DNA of 64,000 nt. Source: Basidiobolus meristosporus CBS 931.73. Lineage: Eukaryota > Basidiobolomycota > Basidiobolomycetes > Basidiobolales > Basidiobolaceae. The stretch spans positions 165,761-229,760 of the forward strand of contig MCFE01000027.1 in the NCBI GenBank assembly GCA_002104905.1, written 5' to 3'. The position numbers and the translations under genes were made by a program. The notes beneath the pieces were generated by a model. The model saw only the letters and a program-made list of their open reading frames with translations. It did no database searches and was not told where the DNA came from. The stretch's first letter is position 1. The number at the start of each line of letters is the position of its first letter. Of this stretch, positions 1 to 10,196 are shown one piece after another.

Positions 1-769
1 GCCTAGGGTCAGGAAAATTCTCATTGTGTAGTAGTGGTTGAATGGAACCTACCCATGGGGGTAAAGTAGTAATCGCCAAAGGTAGCAAATGCTACTCCGA
101 ACACAACCTATCAAAGCTCGTGAGTACAGGACACGAGTGGAATTAGAATAACAAACACCTCCACTAACAGGCAGAAGGGAAATGTAGACGGCCAAAGGAA
201 ATGAGGTTTTCAGAAACACCACTGAGAGGACAATCGTAAACACTGGGGTCATTGCTCGTACCACTTGGTGGAACTAATTGAAAACAAAGTTCATTGAGTT
301 TCACAAAAATCATAAGATTGACCAAATCAAGGAGTGTACCGGAACGGTTACTAGGTGGCTGGTGAAGGAGATTCTGAGTGTAAGTAAGTTTGTTCCCAAG
401 AGCCCTCATTTGTGCTACTTACAGCGAGACATTGCTGATGGCAATGTTCAAAGTGTACAGCACCGAAAAGGCAAGCATGACTGTGTTTTCTCGCTCGCCA
501 AGCTTACGTGGTTTGAAGATTCCAAGCAGATAGAAGATGTAGGAACCGATGGCACCGCATAGGGTATGAAGACCAGTCAAGGTCCAAGGGAATTTGAAGG
601 AGAAAAATTGCATAAGTGCTTTACTGTGCAAGGTCAAGGTGAGGTTAAAGAAGAAGTATAGGATTAGCCAGACGGCGGAGGAGTTCAAGATATCCGTGAG
701 GGATATGGCTCGAGTTGCTCGGCAAATACGCCGGTACACGGGCAAGGATTCGCTTGGAGGTGAGCCCAT
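1..769 (-). CDS. Triose-phosphate/nucleotide-sugar transporter family protein, 3' part off the left edge
   Basis: Membrane antiporter of the TPT/EamA family, members of which exchange sugar phosphates or nucleotide sugars in Golgi, ER or plastid membranes; the substrate cannot be read from sequence. Exon 769-423 encodes several hydrophobic helices and ends in the family block NIAISNVSL. Exon 273-157 carries the signature FHQVVRAMTPVFTI. Exon 107-53 gives VVFGVAFATFGDYYFTPMG. An intron (52-3, GT...AG) follows and the next exon starts at base 2, so the C-terminus lies outside the window. Between 423 and 273 about six residues of the usual family sequence are missing. A 22-nt micro-exon at 373-352, flanked by CAG and GTAACC, restores the phase but is unproven. 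The start ATG at 769 is the first in frame. Family assignment is solid; the specific function is unknown. Confidence 0.85.
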
Positions 770-1483
770 TGGGAGATTCTATGCCTTACACGGTGCTACG
801 TAACGACAGAGGGTGCAAGGAGCAAAACAAGATGGCCAAAATCCAGAGTCAAGGCGCTAGGGCAGTAGAGAGGATGGTTTTCAAGATATCAAAAGTATCC
901 AGCAGTGCCCAGAGCTCACTAAAAAGGAGAGTAAATATATTGGGGCACCAGAGCTGCAGCTCGTAATAATATTAGGAGAATAGTTGGATGTTCGTATAGT
1001 TGTATGAATAGGGATACACACAGCTTGGGAGCAGAAAAGTTCGAGGAGAATCCAATAGTATGCAGCGGATATATATACAAATAAAGAGGGGGCCATATCA
1101 GGACAGCGGAGCTATTTGTAGAAAGTAATGAAGGACACAGCTTTAAGGGGTGTCATGTACGGTTTAGGAGGCATATGAGTGTTAATTTCAATGAATGAAA
1201 CCGGCCATATTATGGCATATTTATTCAGCCAGATGGGAGAGAAACTAGTTAATGTGGAGTAGCAACTGACAAACATTCTAAATATAAGATTAGAGTTCAC
1301 GATGCAGGTCGAATCAAGATTTTCCCAGCTAAATCTAGGTAAATTTGTGCATAACCAATGCAGTAACTTAATTACTAATTCGTGCCAAGATTGTTTTGCT
1401 GGCCTGACGTCTGCACTTGAGGATTTCGATATTACCAGTAAAAGCACGAACAAAGGAGCATCCTTCTTTGTTTAATAACCATC
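770..1483. other. Intergenic, no gene recognised
   Basis: About 0.7 kb between the divergent transporter and GMF genes. Short open frames on both strands have no family resemblance and no plausible splice structure. The stretch probably holds both promoters. Confidence 0.5.
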
Positions 1484-2231
1484 ATGGTATGTTGTCTCAG
1501 TTCACTTAAACACAGTAGGTGTCCTTACTCAGAAATATTTAGTCGGTCAGTGTCACCTGTACTATTGACGATATTGTCGCCAAGAACGTGCGGAAATTCC
1601 GTTTTGCAAAGACTCTCGAGAACCCCTCAGCATACCTCAGTACGTTCTCGCAGAGCCTCTGTTCGTGGTCCTTGTGCTAAAAACAATTTGAATTTTCAGT
1701 CAAGATCGATCGTAAGAAGTTCTTGATCGAGGAAGATGAACTTTTCGAAAACATTGCTTTCGAGGACCTTGTTGAAGAAATCCCCGACGACTCACCAAGA
1801 TATCCTTCTGTCTCTTTATTTCATCTTGATATTTATCACAGCGGGAAAGATACTCCTCCTTAACATAGACGTACATATATCGTTCTAAGCTTCAAGTTCG
1901 AGCATCAGGATGGAAGACTCTCTTATCCACTTGTATTTATCTACTACACCCCCGATGGCTGTTAGTATTTACAACATACTTTTCGTGCCGCCCTTAACGT
2001 TCACGTTATCTTACCATTTGTATTGACAGGCTCTACTGAATTGAATATGCTTTACGCGAGCAATCAACCCTACTTCCAGCAGAAAACCGATTTAGGCAAG
2101 GTAAATGAACCAAATTTCCCTAAACAAATGTCCATCAGCACACTTATGAACAATACTTTCAGGTCCTTGAGCTTCGCGACAAAGAAGATCTCACTTTTGA
2201 GTGGTTGAAAGAGAGATTGAACTTGGTATAG
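1484..2231 (+). CDS. GMF: Glia maturation factor homologue (ADF-H domain, Arp2/3 debranching)
   Basis: Single ADF-homology domain protein of 141 aa, the normal GMF length. GMF binds Arp2/3 and removes actin branches in cortical patches. Six exons: 1484-1486, 1543-1639, 1700-1799, 1875-1960, 2030-2100, 2163-2231; phases agree at all five junctions. Family blocks in order are DDIVAKNVRKFRFAK, IKIDRKKFLIEEDE, EEIPDDSPRYIVLSFKFEH, DGRLSYPLVFIYYTP and LELRDKEDLTFEWLKERL. Exon 1 is just the ATG. Intron 3 (1800-1874) is not GT-AG: it starts ATATCCTT and ends AC, and only that splice gives the conserved SPRYIVLS (see its own entry). Identity is very secure. Confidence 0.95.
1800..1874 (+). other. U12-type AT-AC intron in GMF
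   Basis: The 75-nt intron begins ATATCCTT, the exact minor-spliceosome 5' splice consensus. It contains TCCTTAAC at 1857-1864, matching the U12 branch-site consensus, with the branch A at 1863, and ends GTAC at 1874, 11 nt downstream. No GT-AG choice keeps the frame. The AT-AC splice joins AG to ATATATC and restores the conserved GMF peptide SPRYIVLS. Confidence 0.88.
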
Positions 2232-2295
2232 AGGCACCATATTGAAAAGCAATAAACGTAGCCAATTTTACCACACGCACCTGCTTCATATGGAT

Positions 2296-3527
2296 TTATT
2301 TCCGAGGCAAATCAATGGGAACAAACACGACTTTGGTACAATTGTCCAGCTTCTTATCGAACAAATGATAAGCTTGATTAGCCTCCCTCAAAGGGAAACG
2401 GTGCGATATAATCTGGGAGATATTGTATTTCTTTTTCTCGAGGATTGGGATTAATTTGTCCATCATTGCTCGTGCCGGACATCTCCCGGAGATGTACGTC
2501 ACATTTCGGTTGTATCCTTCTGCTGGGGAGAACGGGAAATCTGCTGAATTATGAACCCCAATGGAAGATATGATTCCACCTGGCCTCATAATATTGAACG
2601 CAGTATCTAAAGCGGAGGTATTCCCCACCGCCTATCGTGTACAACAACATCAATGGATGATCAGCCACCGAACAATGATGCACTTACCTCGAGCACCACA
2701 TCAACACCTCTTCCAGCAGTTTTTCCTTTCAAAAACTCTATGGGGTCGTTTTCTGATGATACGGCATCAGCTCCCAAGGAGCGAGCGATCCCAAGGCGCT
2801 CTGGTACAGAGTCAATAGCGTAGATTTTGGTAGCGCCTAGTTCTTTTGCTCCGATGATAGACATGAGGCCCACAGGACCACAACCAATCACTGCAACTGC
2901 AGTATCAGCCATATCTTCAGGCTTGATTCCCGATAATCCATTGCGTGCGCAATAGAACCCGGTGGGAAAAACATCGCCTATCAACAATCCCTCTTCATCT
3001 GAGACGATCTCTGGCAGTTTGAGTAAGGTTGTCGATGCTAAAGGAACACGCACGTACTCTGCCTGGGCACCGTCGATGCTTGTTCAGAATCATTAATATG
3101 TGCTCATCGTTCAAACCACCAAGCTACTTACTGCCAACCAAACAACTGACTCTTTTCACAACGGCAAGTAAGCCCTTTCAAGCAGTAGAAGCACTCACCG
3201 CAGGATGTTGTAAAAGCGCTAGAAACTCTATCATTTACTTCGAAAGCGGAGACTTCGCCACCCACTTCGACAATACGACCCATGAATTCATGCCCTAGAA
3301 TACGATGTGGGGCACAGCCGACCTCATCCCCACGATAAACTAGAGGCGATAGTTCAGCAAAAGATAACGACGGCAAGAAAGGGAGAATAGGAATCACCAT
3401 GCAAATCGCTTCCACACAGGCCTGCAAGATGAACTTGGACAATAACGTCGGTTGGCTCGAGCAGTGTGGGCCTAGGGACGACTTTGGTTAGGATTTCGAA
3501 GTCTTGTATGAATGTGACTGCTTCCAT
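2296..3527 (-). CDS. Zinc-dependent MDR alcohol/polyol dehydrogenase-like protein
   Basis: Medium-chain dehydrogenase of 354 aa, four exons (3527-3398, 3339-3132, 3078-2688, 2631-2296), all phases consistent. Catalytic zinc ligands are visible in GLCGSDLH and GHEFMG. A structural zinc cysteine cluster is CGECFYCLKGLTCRC. The nucleotide-binding Rossmann loop is VIGCGPVGLMS, and DGAQAEYVRVP is typical of the family. It resembles the formaldehyde/threonine dehydrogenase-like zinc ADHs found in bacteria and fungi. NAD(P)-linked oxidation of an alcohol is expected; the substrate is unknown. It is divergent from the metacaspase gene across about 300 bp. The start is the first ATG giving a complete N-terminal GroES-like domain. 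Confidence 0.9.
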
Positions 3528-3823
3528 GCTGTAGATACAAGTGTGGGTGGTGGATGTTATATACGATTTGACCTGTGGGAAAGAAATATCGGTGCTTTGC
3601 GTACATTGATTTAATCTACCCCCACCCTGATTACAACTAGCATACACTCGCACCAACAAATGCTGCCCAAATAGACGTGAGAGCAGATATGATGGTGAAA
3701 CGACTGTTCAATAGTAACGAAACATATGACGTGGTTTCACTGCATGGCCCCGAAGCTATTGCGTCAGCCCGATCCATACGGATATTTAAAGGGATCAGGC
3801 TCACTCCGCCTACTGTACTCGAA

Positions 3824-5115
3824 ATGTTTGGAAACCTTACAGAATCTTTAAAGAAACAGGCCGGCGCTTACCTTCAGAATCAAGCGCAGAGTTTGTTCAG
3901 CGGCCAGTCACAGCCACAGGACGATGGTCAGGGCCATTCGGTTGCTCCAGCTGGCACCGATTATGTGCAGAGCCCCAACCAGAATGCTGGCTCCTATGTC
4001 GGTCAAGCTAATGGAGAAGAGTTCTCCATCTCCGATTGCAGGTTCGTATGCCCTTCTCTTCGTACTATCGTGGTCCATAAAGTAACCCTCCTGCCAGGGG
4101 AAACAAAAAAGCGCTCTTTGTTGGTATCAACTACTTCAATACAAGCGCTGAGTTGAGAGGTAAGTCACAGCCTCCATTAAAGTTTCGAGCCGCCGTCTAA
4201 CCACTGGAGCAATATCAGGCTGCATCAACGATGTGAAAAACATCATGAACTTCGTTACCAATAATTTTGGTTTCAACCCACAAAACTGCCTTGTGCTCAC
4301 CGACGACCAGCAAGACCCAAGCAAAATCCCCACCCGAAACAACATTCTGCTGGGGATGAAGTGGTTGGTCGAGGGGGCCCAACCTGGTGATTCTCTGTTC
4401 TTCCACTACTCGGGCCATGGAGGATCCACCCAAGATACAGATGGCGACGAGGTTGATGGTAAAGATGAGACTATCTACCCACTTGATCATGAACAAGCTG
4501 GTATGATTCATGACGACGAGATGCACGCCCTTATGGTTCGAGACCTGCCCGCAGGTTGCCGTTTGACCGCAGTGTTTGATTCGTGCCATAGTGGTACAGT
4601 TCTTGACTTGCCCTTTACTTATAAGTGTAGTGGAGAAATCGAGGTTATTTGTGAAGATAGCCGAAAAGAAGCTGCCATGTCATTACTCAAAGCCGGGCTA
4701 TCCTACAGCCGGGGCGACACTGCTGGTGCCATGAGCTTAGTCAAGGATGGACTGGGATTCCTAATGCGTCCCCCCACTAACAAGGAGGCCCAGAAGAAAA
4801 CCGAGGAAACCCGCAAGTCCAACGCGGATGTAATCCAATTTGCTGGATGCCGAGACGATCAGGTATTTCCCAGCAATCTATCCACATGAATTGGTAGCTT
4901 ACGCCTCTTTTCAGACATCCGCCGATGCCACCATTAACAATCAGGCTACCGGAGCAATGAGCTACGCGTTGGTTACTGCATTGGGTCAGAATCGGAGCTT
5001 GACATACACCCAGTTGCTACAGAATCTCAGGGACATCCTCAAGAGCAAATACTCCCAGATTCCACAGATGTCTACCGGCCGTCCTATGGATATGAAAACG
5101 ATGTTCGCCATGTAA
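3824..5115 (+). CDS. MCA1: Type I metacaspase
   Basis: Cysteine peptidase of the caspase clan (C14) that cuts after Arg/Lys, with roles in stress, proteostasis and cell death in fungi. Four exons: 3824-4041, 4098-4159, 4219-4862, 4915-5115; 374 aa. The N-terminal ~85 residues are Q/G/P-rich, as in fungal type I enzymes, and no LSD1 zinc finger is seen. The catalytic domain starts KKALFVGINYF. Catalytic His is in HYSGHGG and Cys in DSCHSG. The p10-like part is in exons 3-4 (TGAMSYALVTAL). ATG 3824 is preferred because the upstream in-frame sequence crosses a TATTTAAA box; a longer form from 3689 or 3692 would be possible without it. Identity is secure. Confidence 0.94.
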
Positions 5116-5252
5116 ATTAACCTGAATAAACTTGATTTCATTTGAATTTATTTCGTTCAAGTGTTGTGGTGGGAAGGATTAAACAATATAAACTAAGAAC
5201 ATGTAAGTTGATTTGAAAGAGCGGGGATTAAGGAACAAGTACATAATTATCT

Positions 5253-6581
5253 TTACAATTGCTTCCAGGCTTCAATTAAGATGTCAACGAACTTGGGCTC
5301 GCGAACTGCCACACGGACGTAGGTATCTCTGTAGTATCCTGGTCTACCACTGCGTACGGGCACACCAGCCTCCTTCGCTTTCTGGACCGCGAGGTCAGCA
5401 GTCGCAGAATCCTTCATGTCGACCCAAACCCATGAAAGGAAATCCTTTCCGAAGTATTCCCACTGCTTCTCGGTAGGTTTGTTTGCGCAAAGCTGGGTAA
5501 GCTGATCAACAACATACTTCCTCCATACGGGGGTGATCTTCCAAGTCTCCTCAAGATACTCCGTATCTCTAACAACTGCATTCATGAAGGCAAGGGCCAT
5601 AGTATTAACTGACCAAGGAACTTGGATCTTCTTCAGGGCATTGCAGTGGTTAGCGGTGGGACAAACGATCGATCCTGTACGAAGGCCGGTACAGGACCAG
5701 AGCTTGGTCCAACTATGGATTACATATACTGAAATGTTTCTGGTTGTGTACAAGGACTCGACGAATGCCTTTTGGTTTGTTAACGAATCCTCACGGAAGT
5801 TTTCTGAATGCCATGGTTGCATCGACTCGTCTAGGGACAAAGTAGGTTAGATCAACTGGAATCACCTAACATGGCGTAAAGCGTGGGAACTGCACTTACC
5901 AACAACGACGACTCCATTATCTTCGACGTTCTCCTCGATCCACTTCTTCATGGCTTCAACATCCATGTAGTCACCAGTTGGGTTGCAAGGATTAACAATG
6001 CACGATAGGGTGGCAGGGGTTTGTTCGTTAGGGGTAAGGATGGTGCGGCCATTAGTGACGGCAGAGCGTTCATATTCTTTGTACTGAACATCCCATGGTC
6101 CAGGCTTCCAGGTACCCTTGGGTGCAGAGCGTACCACAAGATCAATCAACTCACTGGCGCCATTCCCCAAAAGCAACCTGTCTCTATTCTCTAAGTAGTC
6201 AACAGGCCAGATGAACTCAGCCAGCGAAGTCTTGGCTGGCTCTTGATTTGCCGGAGGATAGTGGTGGCAAGTCTCAATCTAAGCCAAAACACAAAAGATC
6301 AGTATTGAATCACAGCCCTCACCATAGCACGAACATACCGAATCCCTAGCTGCCTGCAATGCTTGTTTGGGAGTTCCGAGAGGGTTTGTGGTGACGCTGA
6401 AATCCTCAATGAAATTATCAATGAACTTCCAATCTTGTCCACCATGGAACTGCTGAAGCTTTGAATCCCAAACGGCCTCTTCTTTGGCCACGATCTTGGT
6501 TTGTGGAGAGTCACCAGTCAACATTGGGAATTGGTAGAAGCGAGAATAAAGGAAGGGTGGAGGAGAAGGAAACGGATTCAT
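5253..6581 (-). CDS. PLP-dependent class I/II aminotransferase
   Basis: Fold-type I PLP enzyme, 399 aa from three exons (6581-6339, 6278-5900, 5830-5253). Visible motifs are the cofactor-loop LLLGNGASELID, the substrate/PLP block VNPCNPTG, the lysine-bearing SWTKLWSCTGLRTGS (Schiff-base Lys in SWTK) and the C-terminal arginine region VRVAVREPKF. Overall it resembles histidinol-phosphate/threonine-phosphate aminotransferase-like members. The amino donor is not predictable. Upstream of ATG 6581 the frame stays open but begins without an ATG; an extra 5' exon joined through a 27-nt gap at about 6620-6594 looks too short to be an intron, so ATG 6581 is chosen. It is convergent with the metacaspase gene. 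Confidence 0.88.
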
Positions 6582-7139
6582 TGCTTTTAACTGAAATGAT
6601 ATCCTCGGAGCACCTACCAAATCCAGGAGGGTATTAACCAACTGGCTTGTGTACCCTTTCACACAAATTAAGCGGTATCATATATAAATAAGTAGACCAA
6701 TGATGGCCGCCTATACATTGATATTGAAGGTAGTTAGGGGCTCAAAAATCAGCAGCTCGCTTAAACTAAGCAATAGTGAGGCTGCTCCACACTAGACTGG
6801 CATTCAATTGCATTAAGTGATACAATCTGAATCAATCTTCTTCGCACTTTCAGATGTTCAACAGGAACTATTGCTAGTAAAGTTCAATCAGTGGACTCGC
6901 CACGTTGAAGGGGATCACAAATAGGGCATCAATGTCGTACTGACAGGTTAGAATTAATGATTGGTGTTCAGGGTATATTGGAATTATGATGCAAGTGATT
7001 CGCGAATAGTCTGAGTATTCCACAATAATCTAACCTTGATGGAAGATGGAAAAACAATGCATTAGTGGAAAAAAAAAGGGTTGCCATATCTCGTTGACTA
7101 GGCTGGTTTCATTACTCGAACTATATACCCCTCTACAAT
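6582..7139. other. Intergenic promoter region
   Basis: Divergent spacer between the aminotransferase and prefoldin 4 genes. A TATATAAAT stretch lies at about 6679-6687 in the aminotransferase leader and CTATATACC at about 7121-7129, just before the prefoldin ATG. No coding potential is seen. Confidence 0.5.
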
Positions 7140-7698
7140 ATGCGTCTGGTTAGTATACAAGGCACAGTGCTTATGTTCAGACACTTATTCCTTTGTTAGC
7201 TCAAGGAGGAAGAGGAGGCTGATGTGGAAGTCAACTATGAAGATCAACAGAAGATCAACTCGTTCAGTCGTTTGAATGCTCGCCTCAACGATATGGAAGA
7301 CACATATGAGGGCAAGAAGGTGGCCGTCTAGCCTTTTATATTTTCAACTCTCCATCGCTAACAAAACTCGCAACAGACTGAATTAGAATATCTTGAGGAT
7401 CTCGAAACCGAGTTGGAATTGGCTGATGAGGAGGAGCCAGTCATGTAAGTAGATTCGTTTGGCGACCAAATGAACTCGAAACTAAGCAAGGTTCTCGTTT
7501 AGGTACCGTGTTGGTGATGCCTACATTTCCTTGTCTCTCGAAGAAGCTCAAGAGCGTCTCACGAAAGAACAGGAAGAGCTCAAGGCTGAAGTGGAGCAAT
7601 TGAAGAGCGAGATGGACGACATCTCTGAGCAGATGGACAAACTCAAAGTAGTTCTTTATGCTAAATTCGGAAAATCCATCAACCTCGAAAAAGATTAA
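7140..7698 (+). CDS. GIM3: Prefoldin subunit 4
   Basis: Beta-type prefoldin subunit, 130 aa, part of the hexameric cochaperone that delivers nascent actin and tubulin to CCT in the cytosol. Four exons: 7140-7148, 7200-7319, 7377-7444, 7503-7698, phases consistent. Diagnostic blocks are EVNYEDQQKINSFSRLN near the N-terminus, YRVGDAYISLSLEEA in the central beta hairpins, and two long heptad coiled coils ending KLKVVLYAKFGKSINLE. Exon 1 encodes only three residues (MRL). All of this matches the family in length and order. There is no ORF longer than 60 codons here because the exons are short. Confidence 0.95.
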
Positions 7699-7853
7699 AT
7701 ACTCTGCTATACTCTAATTATGCGCATCCCGAATTCACCCTTTTCTCTATAATACAATACAGTACCTCAAGCCCGGATTGAATTTGGGGTGATATAGGAG
7801 GATATTTATATTGTTTTGCGTCATTTGGGCATAAAGGAAAGTTGCGAGTATGT

Positions 7854-7881
7854 GTGGGATGTGGGATGTGGCATGTGGCAT
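7854..7881 (+). repeat. 7-bp minisatellite, four units
   Basis: Four consecutive heptamers GTGGGAT, GTGGGAT, GTGGCAT, GTGGCAT lie in the 3' flank of the prefoldin gene. There is no function to infer. Confidence 0.8.
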
Positions 7882-8025
7882 GTGTTGACACTTAACGTAG
7901 TTGCTTTTCCCTAGTTCGCAGCGCTTTGTATATTTCGCGCAAATTGCGACATGACCATTTGTGTATAAAACATGTAGATAAGGCTTGATAAAGGGATTTA
8001 TTCTACAATGATATTTTGGTAAAAT

Positions 8026-8919
8026 CTAATAAGCATATCCTCTAAGAATCTTGACATCTTCTTTAGGTCTACATTGGAGAGGTTGTTTAGTATTGTGTAG
8101 CATTCATGTGTGCAATCTACCTACCTATCGCTCGAATCTGTGGCAACAAGTCCCATTCTTTTGACCACTTTCATGCCTTCGCTAACTCTGCCGAATATAG
8201 TGTGTTTCCCTATTCGGAAGCGAATTTAGAATTTACCTCGACCTTGAATACGGCAAAGTAAGCAACATACCATCGAGCCAAGGAGTAGGAGCTAAGGTGA
8301 TAAAGAACTATAATCCTATGTTAGCACATGTAATCACATATGAGTAGAGGAATAGGCGGCTTACTTGACTTCCATTGGTATTAGGCCCAGAATTGGCCAT
8401 ACTTAGAATACCGGCTCCTGTATGCTTGAGGCCACGAGTAATTTCGTCTTCGAAAGACTCACTTGAGAACACAATTCAGTTTACAGGAACCATTTGAAAT
8501 ATATACACAACCGAGTTTACCCGTAAATACTAGCACCTCCGCGACCAGTTCCAGTAGGGTCACCTCCCTGAATCATGAAATCCTACGCAATAGCGAAGGG
8601 TAAGTTTCGTTTCTAACCAACTATTTGCTGTATATGCCTACGGAGATAATTCTGTGAAACTTGATTCCATTGTAATATCCCCTCTTGGCCTAGATTGACA
8701 AGATACATTAGATGTAAGTGACGCGTGCGCTTACATTCCACAAGATCTACTAACCAATTCATAGAAATTCTTACAAGTCTTAGGGGCCTCATCCCAATAA
8801 AGCTCGAAGGTGATGTTACCCTTTGTGGAAGTAGAAGGCAGTATTTTAGCACAAGTCAATTAACAAAACCATTTCTTCGTCTGTACCATTGAGGTCTCGA
8901 AAACTACACTGCGTTCCAT
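8026..8919 (-). CDS. PPIL1: Cyclophilin-type peptidyl-prolyl isomerase, PPIL1 class
   Basis: Single-domain cyclophilin, 156 aa, from eight short exons: 8919-8887, 8820-8755, 8689-8642, 8582-8521, 8461-8365, 8307-8271, 8209-8125, 8068-8026. Every junction keeps phase. Active-site blocks are [43 protein letters not shown] and [13 protein letters not shown], with the catalytic Arg in FHRII. The N-terminus [16 protein letters not shown] and tail [13 protein letters not shown] match the PPIL1 branch, a spliceosome-associated isomerase. No signal peptide is seen. Exon 1 is small and its donor (GTACAG) is weak, so the first 11 residues are the least certain part. Confidence 0.93.
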
Positions 8920-9106
8920 AATAATGCCTTTGGTTCGTAGAAACGTGCCTGGTTTCAATTACGATGGATTCTTATGAGTGTGCTAAATGTTGATTTGGAT
9001 CCCTTTTTTTCATTGATTGATGCTTAGGGAACTGTCTAATGTTATGAATGTGTTTTTCGATAAGAGGGCAATTGGTTTCATATTGGGATCTATTTTGCTC
9101 CTTACA

Positions 9107-10012
9107 ATGTCCACTGTCGGAAAGGCCGCTAGTTTTCTCCAATTCTTCCATATTTGCGAGAAGTTGAAGGTATCTTTCCTACTGTTTTGGCCGTACACAC
9201 ACATACACCGAGGTTGACAAAACATACCCAACCCAACAGAGAACCAAAAGAACAGGATGGATCAAGCGCGGCGTTAACCAGCCGGAATCCATTGCTGACC
9301 ATATGCATCGTATGTCTATCATGGCTCTCCTCATCGACGACAAAAGCCTGAATCGCGACAGGTACGCTCGCGATTCCATTGCACTATGTGCAGCAGCTTT
9401 CTATAAACTGATTCCTCTGCTCTTAGATGTATGAAGATGGCAGCCGTTCACGATTTAGCGGAGGCAATTGTGGTATGCTCTATTCTGAGCTAGACTGGTA
9501 TTGGCTGTGATTAAATGATTCCATAGGGTGATATTACTCCTCATTGTGGCGTTTCTAAAGAAGACAAGTACAAACTAGAACATGTAAGTAAACGCTATGT
9601 TTCGACAAAAAATCCAGCCGAGGAAGCCAGTTTTAATAGATGGTTATGAATGGAAAATAGGACGCCATGGTAAAGATGGTTGATACCCTCGGTAACTCCG
9701 AGCAAGCACAAGAAATCTTTGAACTGTGGAAAGAATACGAGGCAGGCCGCTCTTCGGAAGCATTGTTAGTTAAAGATCTCGACAAATTCGAAATGATCGT
9801 TCAGGCCATCGAGTATGAAAAATGTATGTCACTGCTAATTTAAGGACCTGGTTCTAGGAAATTGCTAAATCTTTCCTTTTTTAGCTGACAATATCCGACT
9901 CAACGAATTCTTCGAGTCTACTCGTGGCGTATTTCAACATCCCCAGGTAAAGCAATGGGTGGAAGAGCTGTATGCTGAGCGGGAGGCTACATCTAGTGGT
10001 ATCCAGGAATAG
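9107..10012 (+). CDS. HDDC2: HD-domain 5'-deoxynucleotidase (HDDC2/YGK1 family)
   Basis: Metal-dependent phosphohydrolase that removes phosphate from deoxynucleoside monophosphates. Six exons: 9107-9169, 9240-9361, 9427-9472, 9527-9583, 9661-9823, 9885-10012; 192 aa. HD-fold residues are visible in [12 protein letters not shown] (first His), [16 protein letters not shown] (HD pair) and [18 protein letters not shown] (second Asp). It starts [13 protein letters not shown] then [12 protein letters not shown], exactly as in the family. An upstream in-frame ATG at 9020 would add 29 mostly hydrophobic residues; ATG 9107 is preferred because it gives the family's usual N-terminus. It is divergent from the cyclophilin gene. 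Identity is secure. Confidence 0.94.
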
Positions 10013-10196
10013 AGTTCTGGTGTAGGCCATGAGAAACATAACCAAGCAATAAATGTTTATTTGGGTCATCAAGAAGGCTGTATATATCTTATTATCTTAA
10101 TATTTCCTACTAGCAGGACATAGTCGAAGGCATATTTGTACAGAAATAGCGGAAATAATCGAACGAACGCGTCCAAGGATAGAGCGAATTTTCCGA

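Noticed and set aside
6594..6620. 27-nt GTAGGT...TTTCAG sequence upstream of the aminotransferase ATG as an intron
   Set aside because: Too short for a spliceosomal intron in this genome, and the upstream frame has no ATG.
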